A stretch of DNA of 7,138 nucleotides, taken from assembly GCA_043802925.1 (NCBI GenBank), contig JAZDKP010000098.1, forward strand, positions 1 through 7,138. The letters run 5' to 3'. Below, piece by piece: positions 1 to 5,894 of this stretch (its first letter is position 1; each line of letters opens with the position of its first letter). Made by a program: the position numbers and the translations under genes. The stretch comes from JAZDKP01 sp043802925. Its GTDB lineage: Bacteria; Fibrobacterota; OXYB2-FULL-49-7; JAEUSG01. A model generated the notes under the pieces. That model was not told the origin of the DNA, did not search any database, and worked only from the letters and a program-made list of their open reading frames with translations.

Positions 1-1
1 C

Positions 2-1522
2 GCGGCCCTGTTTCTGGAGGAAAAGGAAAATCCGCACCCATGGGAACTCGTGTATGAGACCCGTTTCCGGGAGCCGGACTGGAAACAACGCTGGTTCTTT
101 GACCGGAATATCCAGGTGCGGACCACGAACGAGGGACTCACCGCTTCCGCGGAGGTCGAATGTCCGTTCATGACTTACCGGGAACCCTTTGCCCTGCAGG
201 AATGGGACCTTTGCTGGGAGGCTGAACTTTCGTCCTTTGGGGTGTCCTTCTTCTTCAACGGATCCGGTCTGTTGAGGGATTCCCGGATCGTCACGCCCGA
301 TTTCACCGGTTACACGCTGGGAATGCTCTTTTCAAAGTTTTCGGGGCTCTGCGATCCCACTCTCAAGCGAAACTGCATGAACGTGGTGTGGGCAAAGCCC
401 ATGGCCCCCCCAAAGTCCCACTACCGTATGCGCGCTGAAAAGTCGGGCGGAATCACCCGGTTCTTCCTGAACGGCCGCCGCATTTTTGAATACGCGGACC
501 CCCATTTTGTGCGCTACAGCCGGGGCGCCCATACCGGACTGCTGCTGGCTGGACAGCCGTCTGTGCTTCATTCGCTCCGGCTCTTCCGTCGACCGGCCCA
601 CGGCGATCGCGCCGGTTCACACCAAACCTGCGATCTCCGGTTCATCGGACAACCGGATGAAATATTTGAAGCGGAATTTTTCCCGCGCCGGAACATTCGT
701 TCCGATGTCACGGACATCAGCCTCCGGCGCGTGACGGAACTGCGCAAGGCGCAGTCGGCCGTCAATGCGCTCCTTGCGGAAAAAGAAGAGAACCTTCGCC
801 GAATCCACAAAGAACTGGAGCTTGCTGGCAGCGTGGTGGAACGCCTGGTCCCACGGCAGATGCCCGTGCTGCCGGGCGTCACCTTCGAGGCCCATTTCAA
901 ACCCAGCGAAAGCGTGGGCGGTGACCTTTTCGATCTCATCCAGCTTGACGACAACCGTGCCGTGATTCTCATGTACGATGTGTCGGGCCACGGGGTCTCT
1001 GCGGCGCTCATTTCCGTGATGACCCGGACGCTGTTCCAGAAGGCCTTCGACCCGGACGCGCCGATTTTACCCCAGCTTCAGGCCATCAATGCCGAACTCT
1101 GCCGTATCATTTCCTCCACCCATTTCGTGGCTTATTTCTGCGGGATTCTGGACGCTGCGGGAAGGTCGCTGCGGTATGTCGGGGGAGGGTTGCCGTATCC
1201 CGCGGTCGTGGGCAAGGGGCAGCTTGTGCTCCTGCAAAGCCAGGGGTCGCCGATGGGAATTCATGAAACCCTGAAGGCGCAGGAAAAGACCCTGCTATTG
1301 AAGAGCGGGGACAAGCTGCTGCTCTTCACGGACGGTCTTTATGAAATCTTTGACGGGAACAATGAAATGTACGGCCGGCAACGACTCATGGATTTCTCGT
1401 CCGCGCATGCCTCCTTACCGGTCCATGAACTGGTGCAGGCACTTCTCGTTGAACACCGGCGCTATCTTAACGGCGCTCCCGCCTCGGACGATGTGACGTT
1501 GCTGGGGGTCCAAATATCATGA
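2..1522 (+). CDS. SpoIIE/PP2C-type serine phosphatase with N-terminal ConA-like domain and coiled coil (5' partial)
   Basis: Predicted cytoplasmic Mn/Mg-dependent protein phosphatase of the SpoIIE/RsbU class, which usually dephosphorylates anti-anti-sigma (STAS) proteins in partner-switching pathways. The frame is open to the left edge; the first in-frame start candidate is GTG at 50, but it has no ribosome binding site, so the true start probably lies upstream. Residues below are counted from that GTG. Residues about 1-185 resemble a concanavalin-A-like beta-sandwich: aromatic-rich strands, then an FLNGRRIFEY segment and a final LHSLRLFRRP strand, as in DUF1080/LamG-like folds. Residues about 225-266 form a heptad-like charged helix (coiled coil). 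The catalytic domain at about 275-490 has all metal-binding motifs: GGDLFD (D292, D295), DVSGHG (D310), FTDGLYE (D428) and DDVTLLGV (D480, D481). No transmembrane segment is visible, which is unusual for such a sugar-binding-type fold. The phosphatase call is firm, the N-terminal fold moderate, and the target unknown. Confidence 0.88.
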   Translation, partial: AALFLEEKENPHPWELVYETRFREPDWKQRWFFDRNIQVRTTNEGLTASAEVECPFMTYREPFALQEWDLCWEAELSSFGVSFFFNGSGLLRDSRIVTPDFTGYTLGMLFSKFSGLCDPTLKRNCMNVVWAKPMAPPKSHYRMRAEKSGGITRFFLNGRRIFEYADPHFVRYSRGAHTGLLLAGQPSVLHSLRLFRRPAHGDRAGSHQTCDLRFIGQPDEIFEAEFFPRRNIRSDVTDISLRRVTELRKAQSAVNALLAEKEENLRRIHKELELAGSVVERLVPRQMPVLPGVTFEAHFKPSESVGGDLFDLIQLDDNRAVILMYDVSGHGVSAALISVMTRTLFQKAFDPDAPILPQLQAINAELCRIISSTHFVAYFCGILDAAGRSLRYVGGGLPYPAVVGKGQLVLLQSQGSPMGIHETLKAQEKTLLLKSGDKLLLFTDGLYEIFDGNNEMYGRQRLMDFSSAHASLPVHELVQALLVEHRRYLNGAPASDDVTLLGVQIS

Positions 1523-1530
1523 AATATTTC

Positions 1531-1559
1531 TTGCCAACCTTGCGGATATTTAATATAAT
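1531..1559 (+). promoter_or_regulatory. Sigma-70-type promoter of trpB2
   Basis: The -35 box TTGCCA (1531-1536, one mismatch to TTGACA) and a perfect -10 box TATAAT (1554-1559) are separated by an ideal 17-nt spacer. Initiation near 1566 would give a leader of only about 17 nt, just enough for the AAGGAGA ribosome binding site at 1571-1577. The promoter lies wholly between the phosphatase stop and trpB2, so trpB2 probably has its own transcript. A 10-bp palindrome GAAATATTTC (1521-1530) abuts the -35 box and could be an operator half or chance. Confidence 0.8.
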
Positions 1560-1582
1560 TTCACCACGAAAAGGAGATCGTC

Positions 1583-2974
1583 ATGGCTGAACGCAAAATT
1601 TACCTGAACGAGTCCGACATTCCGCGCCAGTGGTACAATCTGGCCGCGGACCTTCCCACGCCCATGCAGCCCCCGCTCGGGCCCGACGGCAAGCCCGTGA
1701 CGGCCGAAGCGCTGGCTCCGGTTTTTCCCATGAACCTCATTGAACAGGAAGTGAGCCAGCAGCGCTGGATAGACATCCCCGAACCCATCCTCGACATCCT
1801 TTATCGCTGGAGGCCCGCTCCCCTCCGTCGCGCGGTCTACCTCGAGCGCTTTCTCGGCACACCGGCCAAAATTTATTACAAAGACGAGAGCATGAGTCCT
1901 GCTGGAAGCCACAAGCCCAATACCGCGGTGCCGCAGGCCTGGTACAACAAGCAGGCCGGCATCAAGCGCATCACCCCCGAAACCGGCGCGGGCCAGTGGG
2001 GCAGCGCGCTCGCGTTCGCCTGCCAGCTGATAGGCCTCGAGTGCAAGGTTTTCATGGTGCGCATCAGCTTCGACCAAAAGCCTTTCCGCAAGCTCATGAT
2101 GCAGGTCTGGGGCGCCAAGTGCATCGCCAGTCCCAGCACCGAAACCAAGTCGGGCCGCGATATTCTGGCCGCCTACCCGGACACCCCCGGCAGCCTCGGC
2201 ATTGCCATCAGCGAGGCCGTGGAGGCCGCGGTCACGGACCCCACGGGCCAGACGCGCTATGCGTTGGGCAGCGTGCTCAACCATGTCATGCTCCACCAGA
2301 CCATCATTGGGCTCGAGGCCAAAAAGCAGCTCAAGTCCATCGGCGAAAAAACGCCGGACGTCATCATCGGATGCGCGGGCGGGGGAAGCAATTTTGCGGG
2401 CCTTTCGTTCCCCTTCGTGTACGATAAAATCAACGGCGCCAATATCGAGATTATCCCCGTGGAGCCCGCTTCGTGCCCGTCCATGACCCGGGGCGTCTTT
2501 GCTTACGACCACGGCGACACGGCCGGCATGACGCCGCTCCTGCCCATGCACACGCTGGGCCACACGTTTGTGCCCGCGCCCATCCATGCGGGCGGTCTGC
2601 GTTATCACGGCATGTCACCGTTGGTCAGCCAGGCCGTGGTCGAGGGGCTGCTCAAACCCCGCGCGGTCTCTCAAGTCAAGTGTTACGAGTCCGCCATGAT
2701 CTGGGCCAAAACCGAAGGGTTCATCTGCGCGCCCGAAACCAGCCACGCCATCGCGGCTGTCATTGAAGAGGCCAACAAGGCGAAGGAGGAAGGGAAGGAG
2801 AAGGTGATCCTGTTCAGCTACAGCGGCCATGGGTTGATGGACCTTGTCGGATACGACAAGTTCTTGTCCGGGCAACTGGTGGATTATGTGATGCCCGAAT
2901 CGGACATCAACCGGTTCCGCGATTCGCTTAAGAACTTTCCAAAGCCGCCAGCCAACAAGTCCGGCAAATGGTGA
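1583..2974 (+). CDS. trpB: Tryptophan synthase beta chain, TrpB2 type (PLP-dependent)
   Basis: PLP-dependent beta subunit that condenses indole with L-serine to give L-tryptophan in the cytoplasm. At 463 aa with a long N-terminal extension (residues about 1-75) it belongs to the TrpB2 subgroup rather than the shorter TrpB1. Visible landmarks are the PLP Schiff-base lysine in GSHKPNTA (K111), the catalytic glutamate in ETGAGQWGS (E133), the phosphate-binding loop GGGSN (266-270), the TrpB2-typical GLRYHGMSPLVS segment, and SYSGHG near the C terminus (S414). The ATG is supported by AAGGAGA 5 nt upstream and a consensus promoter just before it. No trpA or other trp gene is adjacent, so this is an orphan copy. 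Family knowledge says orphan TrpB2 may salvage indole or have another beta-replacement role; which applies here cannot be told. It converges with the next gene, 7 bp from its stop. Confidence 0.95.
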   Translation: MAERKIYLNESDIPRQWYNLAADLPTPMQPPLGPDGKPVTAEALAPVFPMNLIEQEVSQQRWIDIPEPILDILYRWRPAPLRRAVYLERFLGTPAKIYYKDESMSPAGSHKPNTAVPQAWYNKQAGIKRITPETGAGQWGSALAFACQLIGLECKVFMVRISFDQKPFRKLMMQVWGAKCIASPSTETKSGRDILAAYPDTPGSLGIAISEAVEAAVTDPTGQTRYALGSVLNHVMLHQTIIGLEAKKQLKSIGEKTPDVIIGCAGGGSNFAGLSFPFVYDKINGANIEIIPVEPASCPSMTRGVFAYDHGDTAGMTPLLPMHTLGHTFVPAPIHAGGLRYHGMSPLVSQAVVEGLLKPRAVSQVKCYESAMIWAKTEGFICAPETSHAIAAVIEEANKAKEEGKEKVILFSYSGHGLMDLVGYDKFLSGQLVDYVMPESDINRFRDSLKNFPKPPANKSGKW

Positions 2975-2981
2975 TTGTTCG

Positions 2982-3572
2982 TTAGAGCGAAAGCCCTGCA
3001 AGTCCACTCTCGGGCGTTTTCTGGTTGAAATACTGGAAAACACCCCTGTTTTTTTGCATAAAGGCCTGTACCATCTGTTCGAGTTCCGTTTCGCCCGCGC
3101 TTTTGAGGCCACCCACATTCAGGTTGGCGGATTCGAAGAGCTGCACCGGATGCCCTTTCAGCGCGTCCTGCGCCGTGCCCTTGTCGTTCAGCAGGGCAAG
3201 GATGTCTTCTGATTTCGCCACGGTGAAAGCCGGCTGGCCGTCTTCCGTGTCCGCATTGACCGCCACAACGAGCTTGTCCTTGAGTTCAGGATGCTGTTCT
3301 TGGTATGCGAGGATTTCAGCCTCAAGATCCTGCCATAACTTCTTTTCGACCTTCTCCTTGTTAATATTGACAACAGCGGCCGGAACGAGATCCGTTACAT
3401 CCGTGGAGTCCGTACCCGTTCCAAACCAGTCATCCGTGTTTGTTGATTTGTTTTCGTTCAGCGCCTGCAAAAGCACGCTCGCGCCGTTCTGTGCGATGTT
3501 CAACTGTTTGAAATAGGTTTTGTACTGTTCAATCTGGGAAGCGCTGTTCTGATTGCTGGAAACTGCGTTCAT
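2982..3572 (-). CDS. Hypothetical protein, probable sigma-28-dependent late flagellar-regulon gene
   Basis: I do not recognise this 196-aa protein. The start is well supported: ATG at 3572 follows AGGAGG (3577-3582) at 4 nt and a sigma-28-like promoter a few bases further upstream. It has no signal peptide, no membrane segment and no cysteine. The N terminus (1-40) is rich in Ser, Asn and Gln and then appears amphipathic-helical. Residues 41-63 are a Thr/Asp/Asn-rich linker. Residues 70-101 are a charged helix (KEKVEKKLWQDLEAEILAY), followed by a mixed alpha/beta-looking segment (KLVVAVNAD, 100-108) and a C-terminal helical part ending in GLAGLSL. Lack of cysteine, a polar N terminus without signal peptide and sigma-28 control are traits of proteins exported through the flagellar type III apparatus, but this is inference. 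A soluble cytoplasmic chaperone or regulator is equally possible. The reading frame is solid; the function is open. Confidence 0.8.
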   Translation of the reverse strand: MNAVSSNQNSASQIEQYKTYFKQLNIAQNGASVLLQALNENKSTNTDDWFGTGTDSTDVTDLVPAAVVNINKEKVEKKLWQDLEAEILAYQEQHPELKDKLVVAVNADTEDGQPAFTVAKSEDILALLNDKGTAQDALKGHPVQLFESANLNVGGLKSAGETELEQMVQAFMQKNRGVFQYFNQKTPESGLAGLSL

Positions 3573-3594
3573 AAATCCTCCTGGTTTACTGTTA

Positions 3595-3622
3595 ATATCG
3601 GCCTAAAACGTTTGTAACTTTA
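3595..3622 (-). promoter_or_regulatory. Sigma-28 (FliA)-type promoter of the 196-aa gene
   Basis: Read on the minus strand, TAAAGTTA (3622-3615) and GCCGATAT (3602-3595) each match the sigma-28 consensus TAAAGTTT / GCCGATAA at 7 of 8 positions. The intervening spacer is 12 nt, against the usual 11. Initiation about 7 nt after the -10 would leave a leader of roughly 15 nt containing just the AGGAGG ribosome binding site. Position, orientation and both boxes agree, and flagellar regulators fliW and csrA lie 1.5 kb away. Confidence 0.72.
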
Positions 3623-3670
3623 ATAGAAACAATAAGTTATGCTGCTTTAAATAGGCACTTTTTGCCGAAA

Positions 3671-3697
3671 ACAAGGAAATATTTTCCCTTGTACAAG
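3671..3697. repeat. Inverted repeats ACAAGG/CCTTGT and palindrome CTTGTACAAG
   Basis: ACAAGG (3671-3676) pairs with CCTTGT (3687-3692) across a 10-nt AT-rich spacer. The second arm is also part of a perfect 10-bp palindrome CTTGTACAAG (3688-3697). Three copies of the same ACAAG half-site in 27 bp look like a repressor operator or an RNA hairpin ahead of the glycosyltransferase gene. No regulator can be named from the sequence. Confidence 0.45.
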
Positions 3698-3768
3698 AGG
3701 ATGTGTCTGATTTTAAGAATTCAATGGGACGTTTGACTCTGCATGCAGCAGGGAGGTATTTTTACTTC

Positions 3769-3773
3769 GAGGA
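3769..3773 (+). promoter_or_regulatory. Ribosome binding site that decides the glycosyltransferase start
   Basis: GAGGA lies 4 nt before ATG 3778, a normal spacing. The competing upstream GTG at 3703 has only GAGG two bases before it, too close for efficient initiation, and would add a 25-residue tail that does not look like part of the glycosyltransferase fold. Confidence 0.6.
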
Positions 3774-3777
3774 ACCG

Positions 3778-5046
3778 ATGTTCAAATACCCAAAAAAAAT
3801 CCGGGTCGGCTTCGTCTCCACGCGCATCTCGGGAACGGACGGAGTCTCGCTCGAAGTCAAAAAGTGGACGCAGGTCTTGAAAACGCTCAACTGCGAATGT
3901 TTTTACTTTGCCGGAGAGCTCGATACCCCGGCCTCGCATTCCTTTCATTGCCGCGAGGCCCATTTTTCCTATCCGTCCGTATGGCATTTGCACCAGGGTC
4001 TGTACAACAAGACCATCCGTTCCTCGGCGGAAACCGAGGCCGTCCGCGCCTCGTCCGTCCGGCTCAAACGCCAGCTCCAGTTGTTCATCAAAAAGTTCCA
4101 TATCGACCTCATCATCACTGAAAACTGCCTGTCCATCCCGCTCCATATCCCGCTGGGCCTGGCGCTGACCGAGATTATCGCCGAGACCGGGCTCAAAACC
4201 ATCGCGCACCACCACGATTTCTTTTGGGAGCGGACGCGCTTCCAGCACAACTGCATCTGGGACTATCTGCACATGGCCTTCCCCCCGTGTTTTCCCTCCA
4301 TCCGGCATGTGGTCATCAACAGCACGGCCGACAAGGAGCTGTCGCTCCGCACCGGCGTCTCGTCCACGATTATTCCGAACGTCATGGACTTTGAAAACCC
4401 GCCGCCCCAACCGGATGCGTATACACGCAGCCTCCGCGCGGACCTGGGTCTCGCCAGGGACGAGTACTTTTTTCTGCAGCCCACGCGCGTGGTGCAGCGT
4501 AAGGGCATCGAGCACGCCATTGAGCTTGTGAGCCGGCTCAAGGAGAAGGCGCGGCTGGTCATTTCGCACGCCTCGGGCGACGAGGGCGACGCGTACGAGG
4601 AGCGCGTGCGGGACTATTCGCGCATTTTGAAGGTCGACACGGTGTTTGTTTCCGACATCATCGGCGAGCGGCGCGGCCGCACCGAAGATGGACGCAAAAT
4701 CTACACGCTCGCGGACGTTTATCCCTACGCGGACTTCATCACCTATCCTTCCATTATCGAAGGGTTCGGCAACGCATTCCTCGAATCGCTGTACTACCGG
4801 AAGCCTATTGTGGTCAACAACTACTCCATCTATTCCACGGATATCAAGCCCAAGGGTTTCCGCGTGGTCGAGTTTGACAATTTCATCACCAAAGACACCG
4901 TGGCCCAGGTCGAGGCGCTGCTTCGGGACCCGAAAAAAGTTCGCAGCATGGCGGCGCACAATCGGACGCTCGCCATCAAGCACTATTCCTTCTCCGTGCT
5001 CAAAGGCAAGCTCTATAACCTGATTGTCGACCAGTTCGGGATGTGA
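3778..5046 (+). CDS. Glycosyltransferase family 4 (GT-B fold)
   Basis: Predicted retaining, nucleotide-sugar-dependent glycosyltransferase of 422 aa, a usual length for GT4, probably cytoplasmic or peripheral. The N-terminal Rossmann half starts with IRVGFVSTRISGTDGVSLE (residues 8-26), the glycine-containing first strand and loop; a HHHD cluster sits at 144-147. The C-terminal donor half begins near 220, with R237 and K242 (TRVVQRKG) in the usual diphosphate-binding position and the GT4 EX7E motif at E328/E336 (EGFGNAFLE). The last helix (KHYSFSVLKGKL) is typical. I chose ATG 3778 because GAGGA precedes it and the fold starts right after; GTG 3703 (447 aa) is an alternative. Donor and acceptor sugars cannot be deduced; roles in compatible-solute, polysaccharide or flagellin glycosylation are all possible. 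fliW follows after 73 nt, so co-transcription is possible, though a TTGACA box lies between. Confidence 0.88.
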   Translation: MFKYPKKIRVGFVSTRISGTDGVSLEVKKWTQVLKTLNCECFYFAGELDTPASHSFHCREAHFSYPSVWHLHQGLYNKTIRSSAETEAVRASSVRLKRQLQLFIKKFHIDLIITENCLSIPLHIPLGLALTEIIAETGLKTIAHHHDFFWERTRFQHNCIWDYLHMAFPPCFPSIRHVVINSTADKELSLRTGVSSTIIPNVMDFENPPPQPDAYTRSLRADLGLARDEYFFLQPTRVVQRKGIEHAIELVSRLKEKARLVISHASGDEGDAYEERVRDYSRILKVDTVFVSDIIGERRGRTEDGRKIYTLADVYPYADFITYPSIIEGFGNAFLESLYYRKPIVVNNYSIYSTDIKPKGFRVVEFDNFITKDTVAQVEALLRDPKKVRSMAAHNRTLAIKHYSFSVLKGKLYNLIVDQFGM

Positions 5047-5083
5047 GCTCTTTGTTTAGAGAGGCCCCCGTGCAGGAAAACTG

Positions 5084-5113
5084 TTGACATTGATTGGGCC
5101 AATTAGGGATTTT
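5084..5113 (+). promoter_or_regulatory. Possible promoter of fliW-csrA
   Basis: A perfect -35 hexamer TTGACA (5084-5089) lies in the 73-nt gap before fliW. The best -10 candidate at workable spacing is the poor GATTTT (5108-5113, 18-nt spacer), which would leave almost no leader ahead of ATG 5120. The call is therefore weak; fliW may instead be read from the glycosyltransferase transcript or need an activator. Confidence 0.3.
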
Positions 5114-5119
5114 TAGTCC

Positions 5120-5536
5120 ATGACGGATCTGTTCGACAACCTTGTCTTTAAAAAAGAAGACATCCTCCGCTTCCCCGAAGGCATTCCGGGTTTCGAGTCC
5201 TTCACCGATTTTGTGCTGGTCAATGTCCCGGAGCACGCCCCCTTCCAGTGGTTGGTTTGCGTCAGCAACCGCAGTCTCCGCTTTGCGGTCATTGACCCCA
5301 TGGTTGTAATGCCGGATTACAACCCCGAGGTATCCAAGACACAGCTCCAGGGGCTTTCGCTTGAAAAGCCCGAAGACGTTATGCTGCTGGTCATCATCAC
5401 GCTGCGTGACAATCTGCTCGAATCCACGGCCAATTTCATTGGCCCGCTCTTTATTAACAAGAAAAAGATGATCGGCCGTCAAATTGTCATTGATACCGAA
5501 AAATATTCCGTCCAGGAACGGGTCATCAGGAGTTAA
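5120..5536 (+). CDS. fliW: Flagellar assembly factor FliW
   Basis: FliW is a small cytoplasmic protein that binds flagellin; when flagellin is exported, freed FliW binds CsrA and lifts CsrA repression of flagellin translation. At 138 aa it is close to the family's usual length. Family hallmarks are visible in order: FPEGIPGFE (18-26), the segment PFQWLVCVSNRSLRFAVIDP (41-60), PDYNP (65-69), and NFIGPLFIN followed by GRQIV (105-123). ATG 5120 fits the conserved N terminus; only a weak AGGGA (5105-5109) lies 10 nt upstream, so initiation may be inefficient or regulated. csrA starts 6 bp after its stop, the classic fliW-csrA arrangement, so the two are surely one operon. Confidence 0.95.
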   Translation: MTDLFDNLVFKKEDILRFPEGIPGFESFTDFVLVNVPEHAPFQWLVCVSNRSLRFAVIDPMVVMPDYNPEVSKTQLQGLSLEKPEDVMLLVIITLRDNLLESTANFIGPLFINKKKMIGRQIVIDTEKYSVQERVIRS

Positions 5537-5542
5537 TGGATT
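5528..5542 (+). promoter_or_regulatory. csrA ribosome binding region with two GGA motifs (possible CsrA autoregulation site)
   Basis: The Shine-Dalgarno AGGAG (5528-5532) overlaps the fliW stop region, 10 nt before the csrA ATG, a long spacing. Two GGA triplets, at 5529-5531 and 5538-5540, fall in the ribosome footprint. GGA is the invariant core of CsrA RNA sites, so feedback on csrA translation is plausible, but GGA is also inherent in a ribosome binding site. Confidence 0.35.
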
Positions 5543-5785
5543 ATGCTGGTCTTAACACGGAAGTTAGGCGAATCCATCCGGGTGGGGGACGACATCAAAA
5601 TCACCATCGTGGATCTCGACGGCCGTTACGTCAAGCTTGGTATTGAAGCCCCGCGCAGTGTCATCATCCACCGCGAAGAGGTCTATGAGCGTATCCAGGC
5701 GGAAAACAAGGCCGCGGCCAAGACCCAGAAAATCGACCTCGGCGCCATTGCGGAGCTCTGGAAGCAGAAGAAAAAGCCGCTTTAA
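5543..5785 (+). CDS. csrA: Carbon storage / flagellin translation regulator CsrA
   Basis: Dimeric RNA-binding protein that blocks ribosome access at GGA-containing leaders; in fliW-bearing bacteria its main known target is flagellin mRNA. The 80-aa sequence begins with the canonical MLVLTRKLGESI and keeps the RNA-contact residues L4 and R44 (IIHREEVYERIQ). It is longer than the 61-aa enterobacterial form: after residue 52 comes an Ala/Lys-rich C-terminal helix ending in KQKKKPL. Such an extension is the FliW-binding part in Bacillus-type CsrA, and the asparagine at position 55 (QAEN) lines up with the one reported there as needed for FliW binding. The first five codons fix the start. It is the last gene of the fliW-csrA operon and is followed by strong terminators. 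Confidence 0.96.
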   Translation: MLVLTRKLGESIRVGDDIKITIVDLDGRYVKLGIEAPRSVIIHREEVYERIQAENKAAAKTQKIDLGAIAELWKQKKKPL

Positions 5786-5809
5786 CATTCCACGTAAAAA
5801 AAACAGAAG

Positions 5810-5842
5810 GCCCTTTCCGGAACACTCCGCGAAGGGCTTTTT
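5810..5842 (+). terminator. Rho-independent terminator of fliW-csrA
   Basis: GCCCTTT-C-CGG (5810-5820) pairs with CCG-C-GAAGGGC (5827-5837) around a 6-nt loop AACACT. The stem has ten pairs, including one G-T wobble, with a single C-C mismatch, and is followed by TTTTT (5838-5842). An A8 tract (5796-5803) on the other side could let it work weakly on the minus strand too. It lies 24 nt after the csrA stop. Confidence 0.85.
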
Positions 5843-5858
5843 GATTGGGGCCAAAAAT

Positions 5859-5887
5859 AAAACCGCCCCGTTGCCGGGGCGGTTTTT
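5859..5887. terminator. Perfect bidirectional terminator between csrA and the secreted-protein gene
   Basis: AAAACCGCCCCG (5859-5870) and CGGGGCGGTTTT (5875-5886) form a perfect 12-bp stem with a 4-nt loop. On the plus strand it ends in TTTTT. On the minus strand the loop reads GCAA (a GNRA-type tetraloop) and the tail is TTTTATTTTT, so it is even better as terminator of the minus-strand secreted-protein gene, whose stop is 25 nt away. It also backs up the first terminator of csrA. Confidence 0.92.
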
Positions 5888-5894
5888 AACGTAA

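Larger units (their letters stand above)
3573..3777. other. Divergent intergenic region between the sigma-28 gene and the glycosyltransferase gene
   Basis: This 205-bp AT-rich spacer holds no convincing gene. Its left end carries the ribosome binding site and sigma-28 promoter of the minus-strand gene. For the plus-strand gene only a weak promoter candidate is seen (TAGAAA 3624-3629, 17-nt spacer, TTAAAT 3647-3652; four of six matches each). It also contains a short inverted repeat GGCA/TGCC (3654-3666), a hairpin or operator ACAAGG/CCTTGT (3671-3692), and a strong but apparently unused Shine-Dalgarno-like GGGAGGT (3751-3757) with no start codon at a suitable distance. Confidence 0.6.

Noticed and set aside
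1550..2608. 352-codon open frame antisense to trpB2
   Set aside because: It covers the trpB2 promoter and most of a strongly conserved enzyme gene; its translation is Arg/Gly/His-rich with no family signature.
2990..3020. Terminator-like AAAGCCC...GGGCGTTTT after trpB2
   Set aside because: Only four GC pairs with a 15-nt loop and a bulge, inside the 3' end of the opposing gene; too weak to call.
3025..3516. 163-codon plus-strand frame opposite the sigma-28 gene
   Set aside because: Ser/Cys-rich translation, no ribosome binding site; the minus-strand frame has promoter, Shine-Dalgarno and balanced composition.
3648..3671. Plus-strand sigma-28-like TAAAT...GCCGAAAA before the glycosyltransferase
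   Set aside because: The gap between TAAA and GCCG is 12 nt, instead of about 15, and the second box is imperfect; the minus-strand site is far better.
3703..3777. Upstream GTG start giving the glycosyltransferase 25 more residues
   Set aside because: Shine-Dalgarno spacing is too short at 3703 and the extra residues do not belong to the GT-B fold; ATG 3778 has a better site. Not fully excluded.
3721..4983. 420-codon open frame antisense to the glycosyltransferase
   Set aside because: It mirrors the glycosyltransferase almost exactly, as expected for GC-rich codon use. The plus strand has clear GT4 motifs, and the antisense product has no recognisable domain.
5073..5100. GGCCC...GGGCC pairing between the glycosyltransferase and fliW
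   Set aside because: Five-base arms with an 18-nt loop and no direct T-tract; not a convincing terminator.
5536..5640. Out-of-frame ATG at 5536 overlapping the fliW stop, about 34 codons
   Set aside because: It is closer to the AGGAG than the csrA start, but it reads out of frame through csrA, ends within it, and has no recognisable content.
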